Position numbers and translations under genes: made by a program. Shown here piece by piece: positions 6,145 to 13,502 of a DNA stretch of 18,268 bases. The stretch comes from DATAYF01 sp036272735. Its GTDB lineage: Bacteria; Chloroflexota; Ktedonobacteria; Ktedonobacterales; Ktedonobacteraceae. The notes below the pieces were generated by a model. That model saw nothing but the letters and a program-made list of their open reading frames with translations, did no database searches and was not told the DNA's origin. Location of the stretch: the NCBI GenBank assembly GCA_036272735.1, contig DATAYF010000297.1, positions 1-18,268 of the forward strand, read 5' to 3'. Numbering within the stretch: the first letter of the stretch is position 1; every line of letters starts with the position of its first letter.

Positions 6145-7050
6145 TTGATCGCACACGAGCATGAAACGCTACAGTATTTGCAATTTGACCACTACCAGCA
6201 ATTTCCCGACCTGATTCACGGTATCTTTACACGTCAAGGAGGACACAGCCAAGCACCCTATGCCAGCCTGAACACCTCTACCTCGCTCAAAGGCGAACGG
6301 AAAGATAGCATCGACAATGTGAGCAAAAATCGCCAGGCGGTCCTCCGTGCACTCTCGCTCTCCGCGTATCCCTGCGTGACGCTCTGGCAAGTCCACGGAG
6401 CCGATGTGGCAACCCTCACGCCTGGCGAGGAATGGCGCACCGATTGGGCCTACGACTCCTACTACTACCAGACCTGGACCCCTCAGTCCATTCGCCAAGC
6501 CGACGCTATCATCACCAGACAACGAGGCGTCGCCATTGCACTTTCCTTCGCCGATTGCACGCCTATCACCTTCTACGATCCCGTCGCGGAGGTCATTGGT
6601 ATGGCACACGGCGGATGGCGCGGCACGGCGCGCGGCGTTGTACTCGCCACAGTCGAAGTGATGCACCAGCAGTTTGACAGCCAACCGAACAATATCTACG
6701 CTGGCATCGGTCCGACGATTGGTCCGTGCTGTTACGAGGTCTCAACAGACGTGCAGGACCTTTTTATGGGGCGCACACAGTTTGACGAGATGCCCACCAA
6801 CGCACGCTACCGCAATGCAGTACGTGAAGCGGCCACCTTTTCTATCCAGCACGTACCAGGAAAAGACAGCCTGCGCCTGGACCTACCCACCACCAATCGT
6901 AAGCAGCTCCTTATGGCAGGGCTACGCCCGGAGCACATTGAAGACGCCGCCATCTGTACGGCCTGCCATACCGACCGTTTCTTTTCACACCGCCAGGAAC
7001 GCGGCCGAACCGGTCGTTTCCCCGTGGTGATGGCGCTACAGACACACTAA
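6145..7050 (+). CDS. pgeF: PgeF/YlmD-family purine nucleoside phosphorylase (laccase domain)
   Basis: A 301-residue member of the YfiH/YlmD (Cu-oxidase_4) family, now known as zinc-dependent purine nucleoside phosphorylase/adenosine deaminase; in E. coli PgeF also edits peptidoglycan precursors. The zinc ligands are visible: His84 (WQVHGADV), Cys138 (FADCTP) and His155 (MAHGGWRGTARG), and GPTIGPCCYEV follows. A Trp/Tyr-rich insertion (about 93-116) makes it slightly longer than usual (about 250-280). The start is TTG: AGGAG (6135-6139) lies 5 nt before TTG 6145 and the nearest ATG (6161) is out of frame. It heads a pgeF-yggS-X-yggT cluster equivalent to Bacillus ylmD-ylmE-ylmF-ylmG; the 79-nt gap to yggS contains a second promoter. 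Confidence 0.92.
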   Translation: MIAHEHETLQYLQFDHYQQFPDLIHGIFTRQGGHSQAPYASLNTSTSLKGERKDSIDNVSKNRQAVLRALSLSAYPCVTLWQVHGADVATLTPGEEWRTDWAYDSYYYQTWTPQSIRQADAIITRQRGVAIALSFADCTPITFYDPVAEVIGMAHGGWRGTARGVVLATVEVMHQQFDSQPNNIYAGIGPTIGPCCYEVSTDVQDLFMGRTQFDEMPTNARYRNAVREAATFSIQHVPGKDSLRLDLPTTNRKQLLMAGLRPEHIEDAAICTACHTDRFFSHRQERGRTGRFPVVMALQTH

Positions 7051-7062
7051 CATGGACAAAGT

Positions 7063-7071
7063 TGGTATAAT
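7063..7071 (+). promoter_or_regulatory. Extended -10 promoter before yggS
   Basis: TGGTATAAT is a perfect TGnTATAAT element 58 nt before the yggS ATG and 12 nt after the pgeF stop. No -35 box is evident. It would give yggS-X-yggT its own start in addition to read-through from pgeF. Confidence 0.55.
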
Positions 7072-7129
7072 AAGGTGCACAGTTAATAATTGAACAGATA
7101 AGAAAGATTCGTCACTAATTGAGCGTAGT

Positions 7130-7837
7130 ATGAGCCAACAAGCAGACATGTTAGCAGCCAACCTCGCCGCCGTACGTACCAATATTGCGCGTGCAGCCGA
7201 GCGGGCGGGGCGTCATTACAACGAAATCACCCTCATAGCCGTATCAAAGACACAGCCCCTTGCATTGATACAATCGGCTTACGATCTGGGCATTACCAAT
7301 TTTGGCGAAAATCGTGTACAGGAGGCAGCGAGCAAAGTCGCCGACTTTCATCCGCACGACGTACGTTGGCATATGATCGGGCACCTACAATCGAATAAAG
7401 TGAGCAAGGTTGTTGGAACTTTCGCTAGCGTGCACAGCGTCGATAGCCTGCACCTGGCGCAAGCACTTGATCGCCATGCCGCGCAACAAGAGCTGCGCTT
7501 GCCTATCCTGCTCGAAGTCAACATGGCAGGTGAGGCCAGCAAAAGTGGCATGTCGCCGACAGATACGCCAGAACTGGCGCGCCAAATAGCTGCCCTGCCC
7601 CATCTCGACGTGCAAGGCTTGATGACGGTTGCCCCTTTCGTGCCAGATCCAGAGGAGGTACGACCAGTTTTTCGTGCATTGCGAGAATTGCGTGATCATT
7701 TGCGCATCACGTTGCCCCACTGTTCATGGGAACAGCTATCGATGGGTATGACCGCCGATTACACGGTCGCCATTGAAGAAGGAGCCACGATGGTGCGTGT
7801 TGGCCGAGCCATCTTCGGCGAACGCACATATCGGTGA
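7130..7837 (+). CDS. yggS: YggS/PLPBP family pyridoxal phosphate homeostasis protein
   Basis: A 235-residue single-domain PLP-binding TIM-barrel protein related to the N-terminal half of alanine racemase. The PLP lysine lies in IAVSKTQP (Lys40); NFGENRVQEA, WHMIGHLQSNK, VNMAGEASKSG, and the phosphate-binding SMGMTADYTVAIEEGATMVRVG in two parts near the C-terminus are all characteristic. It binds PLP in the cytoplasm and buffers vitamin B6 and amino/keto acid pools; no catalytic activity is known for the family. Length matches the family (about 230). The Shine-Dalgarno before ATG 7130 is weak. It follows pgeF and precedes a membrane protein gene by 31 nt, as in the ylm cluster. Confidence 0.95.
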   Translation: MSQQADMLAANLAAVRTNIARAAERAGRHYNEITLIAVSKTQPLALIQSAYDLGITNFGENRVQEAASKVADFHPHDVRWHMIGHLQSNKVSKVVGTFASVHSVDSLHLAQALDRHAAQQELRLPILLEVNMAGEASKSGMSPTDTPELARQIAALPHLDVQGLMTVAPFVPDPEEVRPVFRALRELRDHLRITLPHCSWEQLSMGMTADYTVAIEEGATMVRVGRAIFGERTYR

Positions 7838-7868
7838 TATAACACACAAAAAGGAACGGGAGGAAATC

Positions 7869-8363
7869 ATGAAACTCGACGATGTTTTCTTCGGTCGTCG
7901 CATCCGGCAAAACCATGCCCTTGAGCACGCTACCATCACCATCCTAAGCAGGATGTTGCCTAGCCTCAACATCAGTGCACGCTCTAGCTCGGACGGCTTT
8001 CTTATGTTCGGTGACGTTGACCTTGGTCTCCTGCGCCGCGCACTCGACGAGGCACTGGCACGTCTACAGGCCGGTGAAGCGGAACTGGCTATTCATCCAA
8101 ACTGCGGCACCAACCTGGCCGTCGGGGTTTCGCTGATGACCGTTGGCACCTTGCTGGGTATGGCTTCCACCCGCAATCGTACACGCGTGACGACCGCCGC
8201 GATCTCTTCGGTCGCTGGTTGGGCGGCGGCCCGCCCGTTTGGCGAATACGTGCAGCGCCATTTCACAACCCTTCCCGACCTGGCAGGCGTACGCGTAACC
8301 GATATCGCCCGGCGCAAATTTTTTGGTATGACCATTATTGATGTTCGTACCGTTCAGGAGTAA
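7869..8363 (+). CDS. DUF6391-like small membrane protein in the ylm cluster
   Basis: A 164-residue protein. It opens MKLDDVFFGRRIRQNHALEH, where RQNHALEHATI is a striking conserved-looking motif, and carries AIHPNCGTNLAVG at about 78-90. Two hydrophobic stretches follow (about 86-105 and 112-130), consistent with a hairpin membrane anchor, then a soluble tail. The LEHAT and HPNCGTN motifs resemble DUF6391 proteins of Chloroflexota and Cyanobacteria; this is from memory. GGGAGG (7858-7863) sits 5 nt before ATG 7869, which decides the start over an upstream in-frame ATG at 7773 inside yggS. It occupies the position of sepF (ylmF) but shows no SepF features. Its stop is 5 nt from the yggT start, so the two are co-transcribed. 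Function unknown. Confidence 0.85.
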   Translation: MKLDDVFFGRRIRQNHALEHATITILSRMLPSLNISARSSSDGFLMFGDVDLGLLRRALDEALARLQAGEAELAIHPNCGTNLAVGVSLMTVGTLLGMASTRNRTRVTTAAISSVAGWAAARPFGEYVQRHFTTLPDLAGVRVTDIARRKFFGMTIIDVRTVQE

Positions 8364-8368
8364 ACAGT

Positions 8369-8647
8369 ATGTTCACGCCTCCCGTCCCCGTTTTTACATG
8401 GGTGATCACCTATGGCATCGATTTCATTATCGTTGCCATGATCGTGCGCGCCTTCGCCTCCTGGTTCAATTTTGGCGACCGCTTCGCTTTCATCCGTTTT
8501 CTTGCACGCGTCACCGACCCTTTCATTACGCCTGTGCGCAAGGTCATTCGCCCAATCGGGGTTATCGATATCGCCTTCCTGGTAGCCTGGTTCTTGCTCC
8601 TCGCCCTACAAACATTGCTCCTACAGGCACTCCCAGCCGGATGGTAA
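8369..8647 (+). CDS. yggT: YggT family membrane protein
   Basis: A 92-residue protein with two TM helices (about 8-28 and 68-88) and the family signature between them: VRAFASWFNFG, then FLARVTDPFITPVRKVIRP. YggT/YlmG proteins are small inner-membrane proteins linked to osmotic tolerance, cell-division clusters in Gram-positives and, in plastids, nucleoid distribution; the exact biochemical role is not known. AGGAG (8356-8360) overlaps the end of the previous gene and lies 8 nt before ATG 8369. It is the last gene of the pgeF-yggS-X-yggT unit and is followed at once by a long inverted repeat. Confidence 0.93.
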   Translation: MFTPPVPVFTWVITYGIDFIIVAMIVRAFASWFNFGDRFAFIRFLARVTDPFITPVRKVIRPIGVIDIAFLVAWFLLLALQTLLLQALPAGW

Positions 8648-8708
8648 AAATAGTATGGGCACGTGAGGGCTATGCCGCAGGCATAGCCCTCACGTGCCCA
8701 TACTATTT
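8648..8708. terminator. Long perfect inverted repeat between yggT and the receptor kinase
   Basis: Arms 8648-8676 and 8680-8708 pair perfectly over 29 bp around a 3-nt GCA loop. The left arm starts directly after the yggT stop and the right arm overlaps the stop codon (8707-8709) of the convergent kinase gene. There is no flanking U-tract except the short A/T run of the outermost pairs. It probably ends transcription from both sides. Confidence 0.65.
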
Positions 8709-11496
8709 ACTCAAACTTGTTAATCGCCTTCACCATGTGAATGCTGCCGCCATTGGCGACGGTGAGAATAACCACCGCTTTATCGACCGGATCACCATTT
8801 TGATCAAAGGCAATCTGCCCACTTACGCCCTGAAACGTTAGCGTGTGTAGTGCGTCCTTCATGTCGTCGAAAGTGACCGTTGACGATTTGGCCGCTGCTG
8901 CTGCATAGGCTTTCAACAGCGCCGTCGTGGCATCGTACGAGAGCATGACGTCGCTGGTGGGACGTACGAAGCCATAAGGGCTGCCGGGGTGCTTCCCACT
9001 AGGATCGAAGTCGTTGGCATACTCGCTGAAAAAAGCCGGTTTCTTGCTCGTTAAGCCCAATACATCCCACTCATCAGGATAAGAGAACGCGGTAAAGCTC
9101 AAGCGATTTATTTTTGCGCCCGCGTATCCCCCCAACTCGTAGAGCGCATCACCACCCAGCACGCGCAGGCTATCGGGCGCGTTGGCCGCTTGCAAACCAT
9201 TCAACAATGGAGCAATATCGCTCGAATGACCGGCAAAGTAGAGAATATCAGGTTTTGTCTGCAACGCTGGCTGAATTTGCGCTTGGAGCGAACTTGCCTG
9301 CCCGGCGGTATAGTTGAAGGTTGTCACCTTGCCACCATCGGCGGTAAATTGCGCCGAGAAATCTTGTGCTAGGCTCTGGCTGTACAGGTCACTGTTATCG
9401 GTAAATACCGCCACGTTTTTCGCCTTCATCGTCGTCTCAGCATATTTCGCTCCCGCAATTGCTTCCTCCTTATTGGTGGGATTGACATGGAAGAAGTAGG
9501 GGGAGACACCGCTAAGCTGGTCGCTGGACGCGGTTTCAGACACGATGGGAATTTTGGCCTGGACGACATTACTATTGTTGGCAACAGCATACGCTAGGTT
9601 GCTATACGGCCAGCCCATCACGCCCATAAACGTTTTATCAGTCTTCGCCAACTGCACTAACTGTTGCGCAACACGAGTTGCTCCCACGTTCGTTCCCCCA
9701 GAACTGGCGATCAGCAAACGGACCTTCATGCCATTGGGCAAAAGCGACTTATCGTTGAACTCTTTTTGCGCGACATAAGCACCCTGCAAATCATCATGCC
9801 CGACGCTACGTAGAGCGGCGGCGCCAGAAGGCATGCTGCCAGCCACCAGCGTAATGTGTGGCTGGTTGATGATGCGCAAATTCTCCTGGTAGATCAATGC
9901 TTCGGGATCATTCGATTCTGTCGCCACCGCCTGGCTCAACAACGCGAGCGCGCCGCCGTTATCCCCGCTGCGAAACTTGTCGGCCGCCTCTTGCTTAAGC
10001 TTGCCATCCTGCCTGTTGGTATCGAAGGCATAGCTGCCATCGCTGATGCCAACCAGCGCGTCGCTCATCTGCGTTACCCCAATCGCCTTCACAGAGGTAC
10101 TGCTCTGTGGCACAATTGGAGTGGCCACGTTCCGTGTAGGCACGGGCGTGGGAATTGGTTGCGCACCATTTCGCCCGCTCAGGCGCGGTATCGTGAACAA
10201 TACGAGACCAATGAGCAGGATTACAATGATCAGCAGCACCAGGTTGCGCACCAGCGTGCTCCTTCGCCTCGGAACAGGATACGCCGGGGCAGGTGGATTG
10301 GTACGCACCGGAGGAATCGGCGTAGAATTCGCGCGAGGCTGCACACGCTGCTGTTGCAGCTGTTGTTGTTGAAGTTGATTTTGTTGCTGTTGCGGCGGCG
10401 TACTTCTCACGACCGGTGTGGGAGGAATAGCCGGGTTGCTTGACGTATTTTGCGTGTAGGCATCCATTGGGGACGTGGTGTTAAAGACGCGCGCCAGAAT
10501 GTCATCAATATCGTGCTTCATGGCTGCCGCGCTCTGATAACGCTCGGCGCTATTAATTTTCAAAGCCCGCTCTAGCACACGCTCAATGTCCGGCGTCAAC
10601 TTTGGATTGATTGAGCGAGCAGGCGGATACATGAACGGCGGATAATTGCGCGGATCGCGGTTCGTCAGCACATGATGCAGCGTTGCCGCCAATGCGTAAA
10701 GGTCGGAACGTTCATCAGCATTCCCTTGATACTGCTCAGGTGGCGCATAGCCTGGCGTGCCAAGCGCGGTCGTCTGCTGACGCTTCGCATTTTTGTTGGC
10801 CTGAGCGCGGGCGATGCCAAAATCTACTAAGCGCGCCCGTTTATCCTTGCTGCCGATAATGATGTTGGCCGGCTTGATATCGCGGTGTACCAGTGGTGGA
10901 TTTTGCTGTGAGAGGTAATCCAGGATATCGAGCACCTGCGAAGCATAGGTTAACGCCTCGCGCTCCGGCATGGGCTGATTCACCCGCTCCATACGCTTTT
11001 CCAGGTTCTCACCAGCGACGTAATCCTGCACCATAAAATAGTGGGTATGTTCCTGGAAACTGTCGGTCACCGAGGGCACAAGTGGATGGTCAAGGTCGGC
11101 CAGCGTCTCCACTTCAAGCTCAAAATTGCGCACATCCTCTTGATGCTGGGTCGGATCGCCTGGATCTGAAATGAGTTCTTTGATGACCACCTGTTTGTTC
11201 TTCACACGGGTATCACGTGCCCGCACCGCTGCCCCCATGCCACCCTCGCCCAAAACGTCCTCGACGACGTAGCGGCCATTCTGGAGCTGTGCTCCCACCA
11301 CGAGTTTGCGCACGCCACCAGAACCGCCGCTTGTGACGGTGGGAGATACATTGTTGGTATTGCTCGCCACGAAGGTCGGCTGTGAGCCACTGCTCATACT
11401 GGTCGCGGGTGCAGATGTGTCCAGGTAGCCCCCACAATTGGAGCAAAAAGAATCACCTGGCTGATTTTCAGTACCACAAAACGGACATTTAATCAT
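8707..11496 (-). CDS. Zinc ribbon - Ser/Thr kinase - TM - amino-acid-binding receptor fusion
   Basis: A 929-residue one-protein receptor. Residues 1-25 form a zinc ribbon (Cys4, 7, 18, 21). A Hanks-type kinase domain (about 74-337) has GEGGMG (83-88), Lys106, HRDIKPAN (204-211, catalytic Asp206), DFG (225-227) and GTPGYAPPEQY; all key residues are intact. A Gln/Pro-rich linker (about 345-410, poly-Gln near 369-383) leads to an Arg-flanked TM helix (about 415-437). Outside, a short TPR-like stretch (about 500-535) precedes a LivJ-type periplasmic-binding-protein domain (about 545-929) with GVMGWPYSN, ETASSDQLSG and DILYFAGHSSD. No ABC permease genes lie nearby, so the binding domain probably serves as a sensor that controls the kinase. 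Similar bifunctional kinase/ABC-binding proteins are known in Chloroflexota. The start follows a distant GGGGA; an upstream start is not available. Confidence 0.93.
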   Translation of the reverse strand: MIKCPFCGTENQPGDSFCSNCGGYLDTSAPATSMSSGSQPTFVASNTNNVSPTVTSGGSGGVRKLVVGAQLQNGRYVVEDVLGEGGMGAAVRARDTRVKNKQVVIKELISDPGDPTQHQEDVRNFELEVETLADLDHPLVPSVTDSFQEHTHYFMVQDYVAGENLEKRMERVNQPMPEREALTYASQVLDILDYLSQQNPPLVHRDIKPANIIIGSKDKRARLVDFGIARAQANKNAKRQQTTALGTPGYAPPEQYQGNADERSDLYALAATLHHVLTNRDPRNYPPFMYPPARSINPKLTPDIERVLERALKINSAERYQSAAAMKHDIDDILARVFNTTSPMDAYTQNTSSNPAIPPTPVVRSTPPQQQQNQLQQQQLQQQRVQPRANSTPIPPVRTNPPAPAYPVPRRRSTLVRNLVLLIIVILLIGLVLFTIPRLSGRNGAQPIPTPVPTRNVATPIVPQSSTSVKAIGVTQMSDALVGISDGSYAFDTNRQDGKLKQEAADKFRSGDNGGALALLSQAVATESNDPEALIYQENLRIINQPHITLVAGSMPSGAAALRSVGHDDLQGAYVAQKEFNDKSLLPNGMKVRLLIASSGGTNVGATRVAQQLVQLAKTDKTFMGVMGWPYSNLAYAVANNSNVVQAKIPIVSETASSDQLSGVSPYFFHVNPTNKEEAIAGAKYAETTMKAKNVAVFTDNSDLYSQSLAQDFSAQFTADGGKVTTFNYTAGQASSLQAQIQPALQTKPDILYFAGHSSDIAPLLNGLQAANAPDSLRVLGGDALYELGGYAGAKINRLSFTAFSYPDEWDVLGLTSKKPAFFSEYANDFDPSGKHPGSPYGFVRPTSDVMLSYDATTALLKAYAAAAAKSSTVTFDDMKDALHTLTFQGVSGQIAFDQNGDPVDKAVVILTVANGGSIHMVKAINKFE

Positions 11497-11755
11497 GTGA
11501 AGATTTTCCCCAAGAGCTTTTTTTTAGGCTATATAGTGAAGTAGACGAAAACTCCCCGCTATTCTCAAAAGTATCCCCATTTCATAGGGTTGATGGTTTT
11601 GGTGATGTGATGGATTGGATTGGCGCATGTGCCTGCCAAGCTCAACCCACCACAGTTCTGCCCCGTATACTACATACGTATTTATGGAGAAAAAGTTCAC
11701 CCTGCTTGAATTGGAGAAGATACCTGAGGATGGTACAGGGCAAAAGGGCATATAG
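11497..11755. other. Intergenic region upstream of the receptor kinase
   Basis: About 260 nt with no convincing gene on either strand; short frames here are unsupported. It must hold the kinase promoter, but no pair of -35/-10 boxes stands out on the minus strand (a TATACG at about 11666-11671 is the best isolated -10-like match). A T-run (11519-11526) precedes the kinase on the plus strand. Confidence 0.4.
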
Positions 11756-11812
11756 TTTGAGTGGGAGGGTGAGTCGATAGTCTGCTCCCATCGACTCACC
11801 CTCCCACTCAAA
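11756..11812. terminator. Long perfect inverted repeat
   Basis: Arms 11756-11778 and 11790-11812 pair perfectly over 23 bp around an 11-nt loop. It lies 21 nt past the stop of the leftward hypothetical gene and upstream of the kinase, so it probably ends the two-gene hypothetical unit. No U-tract follows it. Confidence 0.6.
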
Positions 11813-11833
11813 CGAGAGGGATAATAGGATCTG

Positions 11834-12286
11834 TTAGAGATGCTGGCAACGCAAAGAGATAATGCCCGGCGCAAAATGATTGGCTTTCTGCAAATACTCT
11901 TGCTCATTTGCTTCAATCATCAGCTTGTGCATTACCACCACGTCACCATCGGGAAGCGGCTCAGCCGGTTGCAAGCACAGCTCCATTACCGCAGAACCAC
12001 GTTCATAAACCTTGACCAGCCCACCCGAACCGGGAATGCGATAAACTCGATTGTCAATCGACGGGCTCACCACTTCTAAGTAGCCGAATTTGATCATTTG
12101 CTGATACTGGTTCTCACTTAGCATCTCTCGTACCAAAGCTTTCGCACGACTCTCCGCCGATAGATGTTCGCTTACCGACTCGCGTAAGCGCCCCATTCCA
12201 CCTTCGGGTGACTGCGAAAGGTAATAGATTGCCAGGAGGAGGAATAGCAGCCAGATACCCAGAAACAAACTCAACGTTTCCAACAT
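11834..12286 (-). CDS. Single-TM protein of unknown function (150 aa)
   Basis: The N-terminus MLETLSLFLGIWLLFLLLAI is one strongly hydrophobic helix (about 4-23). A short helical region (about 30-65) with SAESRAKALVREMLS and a compact soluble domain (about 65-150) with VYRIPGSGGLVKVYERG, ELCLQPAEPLPDGDVVVMHK and LMIEANEQEYL follow. With no signal-peptidase site, the protein is likely anchored in the membrane with the soluble part in the cytoplasm. I do not recognise a named family. The start is 17 nt after the preceding gene's stop and the two share a promoter at 12640-12668. A Shine-Dalgarno before ATG 12286 is weak, consistent with coupling to the gene upstream. Confidence 0.75.
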   Translation of the reverse strand: MLETLSLFLGIWLLFLLLAIYYLSQSPEGGMGRLRESVSEHLSAESRAKALVREMLSENQYQQMIKFGYLEVVSPSIDNRVYRIPGSGGLVKVYERGSAVMELCLQPAEPLPDGDVVVMHKLMIEANEQEYLQKANHFAPGIISLRCQHL

Positions 12287-12303
12287 GGCTGTTTCTCGCT
12301 TCT

Positions 12304-12549
12304 CTATCCGCCCACGACACGGGGTACAATCACCATTTGTTCGGCATCGCGGTCAAATTGCTCGATCCGCTCGATAGGTTTTCCTGATTCTACCTTAAAC
12401 GCAGTAGCTCCCTTCTTGCGTTCCTCATTAAAGATGCGCTCAGCCTCATGAATTGCCGCCGTCGCTTCAGAGTCGTTCGCCTGCACTTTCATGGAGTCCC
12501 ACACGATTCGGTCGTCTCCACGGCGGGACATGATCCGTAGCATACCCAC
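12304..12549 (-). CDS. Small hypothetical protein, first gene of a two-gene unit
   Basis: About 81 residues containing MLRIMSRRGDDRIVWDSMKV, a charged helix (TAAIHEAERIFNEERKKGA) and a beta-like end (MVIVPRVVGG). No TM segment, signal or known motif. The start is uncertain: GTG at 12549 has AAGGAG at a good 7-nt distance; ATG 12543 lies 13 nt from it; ATG 12585 would add an Arg-run (RRRRR) encoded by the same purine tract that forms the ribosome site, which makes it less likely although a GAGG precedes it. The TFKVE/ERIEQFD-style strand pattern suggests a small alpha-beta domain. It lies 84-91 nt from a good promoter and is followed after 17 nt by the single-TM protein gene. Function unknown. 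Confidence 0.7.
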   Translation of the reverse strand: MGMLRIMSRRGDDRIVWDSMKVQANDSEATAAIHEAERIFNEERKKGATAFKVESGKPIERIEQFDRDAEQMVIVPRVVGG

Positions 12550-12639
12550 AGCCTGTCTCCTTCTTCTTCTGCTATAAGCTGACATTACCGAGCCTCATCC
12601 CTCGCCCTGGTTAAGCGAGGAACATCTTGAGGTAACTTG

Positions 12640-12668
12640 AGCATAGCACGCATTCGAGAGCACGTCAA
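12640..12668 (-). promoter_or_regulatory. Sigma70-type promoter of the two hypothetical genes
   Basis: On the minus strand TTGACG (12668-12663), a 17-nt spacer, and TATGCT (12645-12640). The predicted start near 12633 gives a leader of about 85 nt to the GTG start. It lies in the gap after the histidine kinase gene, so the two hypotheticals are transcribed separately from the two-component operon. Confidence 0.6.
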
Positions 12669-12704
12669 GGGCTTAGACGTTGCAAAGCTGAACAATGACG
12701 GTTT

Positions 12705-13481
12705 TCACGTGAGTAAAGCGGGAATCTTGCAACAAAACGTACTGCCTTTTCCTAATTCACTCTCGACATGAACCGAGCCTCCATGCAGCTCAATAATCAT
12801 TTTGACGATAGCCAGCCCCAAACCCTGGCCGCCTACATGGTTGGACTCAGTAGGGACGCGGAAGAAACGCTCGAAGATGCGCTCCTGATACATTGGTGCG
12901 ATGCCAGGCCCACTATCGCTAACCCGTATACAGAGGGTGCGCCGTGGTTCACTGTCATCATCTTCCTCCTCCTCCTGCATGCCCTGCTCGCCGTCAATGG
13001 TAGTGGCGATCACCACGCGCCCACCGGTCGGTGTAAAATGGAGCGCATTGCTAAGTAGATCACGTATCGCCTGCTGCAAGCGTACGGCGTCTGCGTAGAG
13101 CAAAGGCACATCAGCAGGCACATCGACACTCATGATGATGCCGTGATCCCGCGCGCTAAGCTCTACCTCCTCGATGACATTGGTGATGATGTCTTGTATG
13201 CGAATAATCTCACGCTGCAACAGCACTTGCCCGGCGTCTGCCCGCGCAATCAGCAACAGGTCTTCGAGCAGCGCGAAAAGATGCTCACTGCCCGCACGCG
13301 CTCGTTGCATGAACTCGCGTTGCTGCTCATTCAACTCACCAGCCACTTCGGACAGCGCGAGATCGAGATAGCCATTGATCGAGTTTAATGGTGAGCGCAG
13401 TTCGTGTGCAATCATGGAGAGAATTTTTCCATTGGAGCGAATTGCCTCGCGCAAGGACTGTTCTTCTTGATCGGTCGTCAT
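12705..13481 (-). CDS. Soluble histidine kinase without sensor domain
   Basis: A 258-residue protein that is little more than a kinase core. HisKA is at about 18-85 with the phospho-acceptor in SMIAHELRSPLNSINGY (His26 from the ATG), followed by HATPase_c with the N box (DLLSNALHFTP), G1 (DSGPGI), F box (ERFFR) and G2 (GGQGLGLAI). An acidic insertion (EEEEDDDSE) sits in a loop of the ATPase domain. There is no TM, HAMP or PAS domain, so it cannot sense outside signals by itself. The start ATG at 13481 has GAGGT 5 nt upstream; the TTG one codon earlier is too close. It is the third gene of the regulator-kinase-kinase unit, 21 nt after the membrane kinase, and may share the same regulator or act on it in tandem. 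Confidence 0.9.
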   Translation of the reverse strand: MTTDQEEQSLREAIRSNGKILSMIAHELRSPLNSINGYLDLALSEVAGELNEQQREFMQRARAGSEHLFALLEDLLLIARADAGQVLLQREIIRIQDIITNVIEEVELSARDHGIIMSVDVPADVPLLYADAVRLQQAIRDLLSNALHFTPTGGRVVIATTIDGEQGMQEEEEDDDSEPRRTLCIRVSDSGPGIAPMYQERIFERFFRVPTESNHVGGQGLGLAIVKMIIELHGGSVHVESELGKGSTFCCKIPALLT

Positions 13482-13502
13482 CAAGGACCTCTTTCAGGTT
13501 GG

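Noticed and set aside
9856..10443. 195-codon plus-strand ORF opposite the receptor kinase
   Set aside because: It overlaps the TM, linker and binding-domain coding sequence; its Leu/Arg-rich stretch is just the complement of the poly-Gln and Pro codons.
12600..12620. 6-bp hairpin CCTCGC/GCGAGG as a terminator of the two-component operon
   Set aside because: The stem is short, no U-tract follows, and it lies downstream of the promoter for the next unit rather than directly after the kinase stop.
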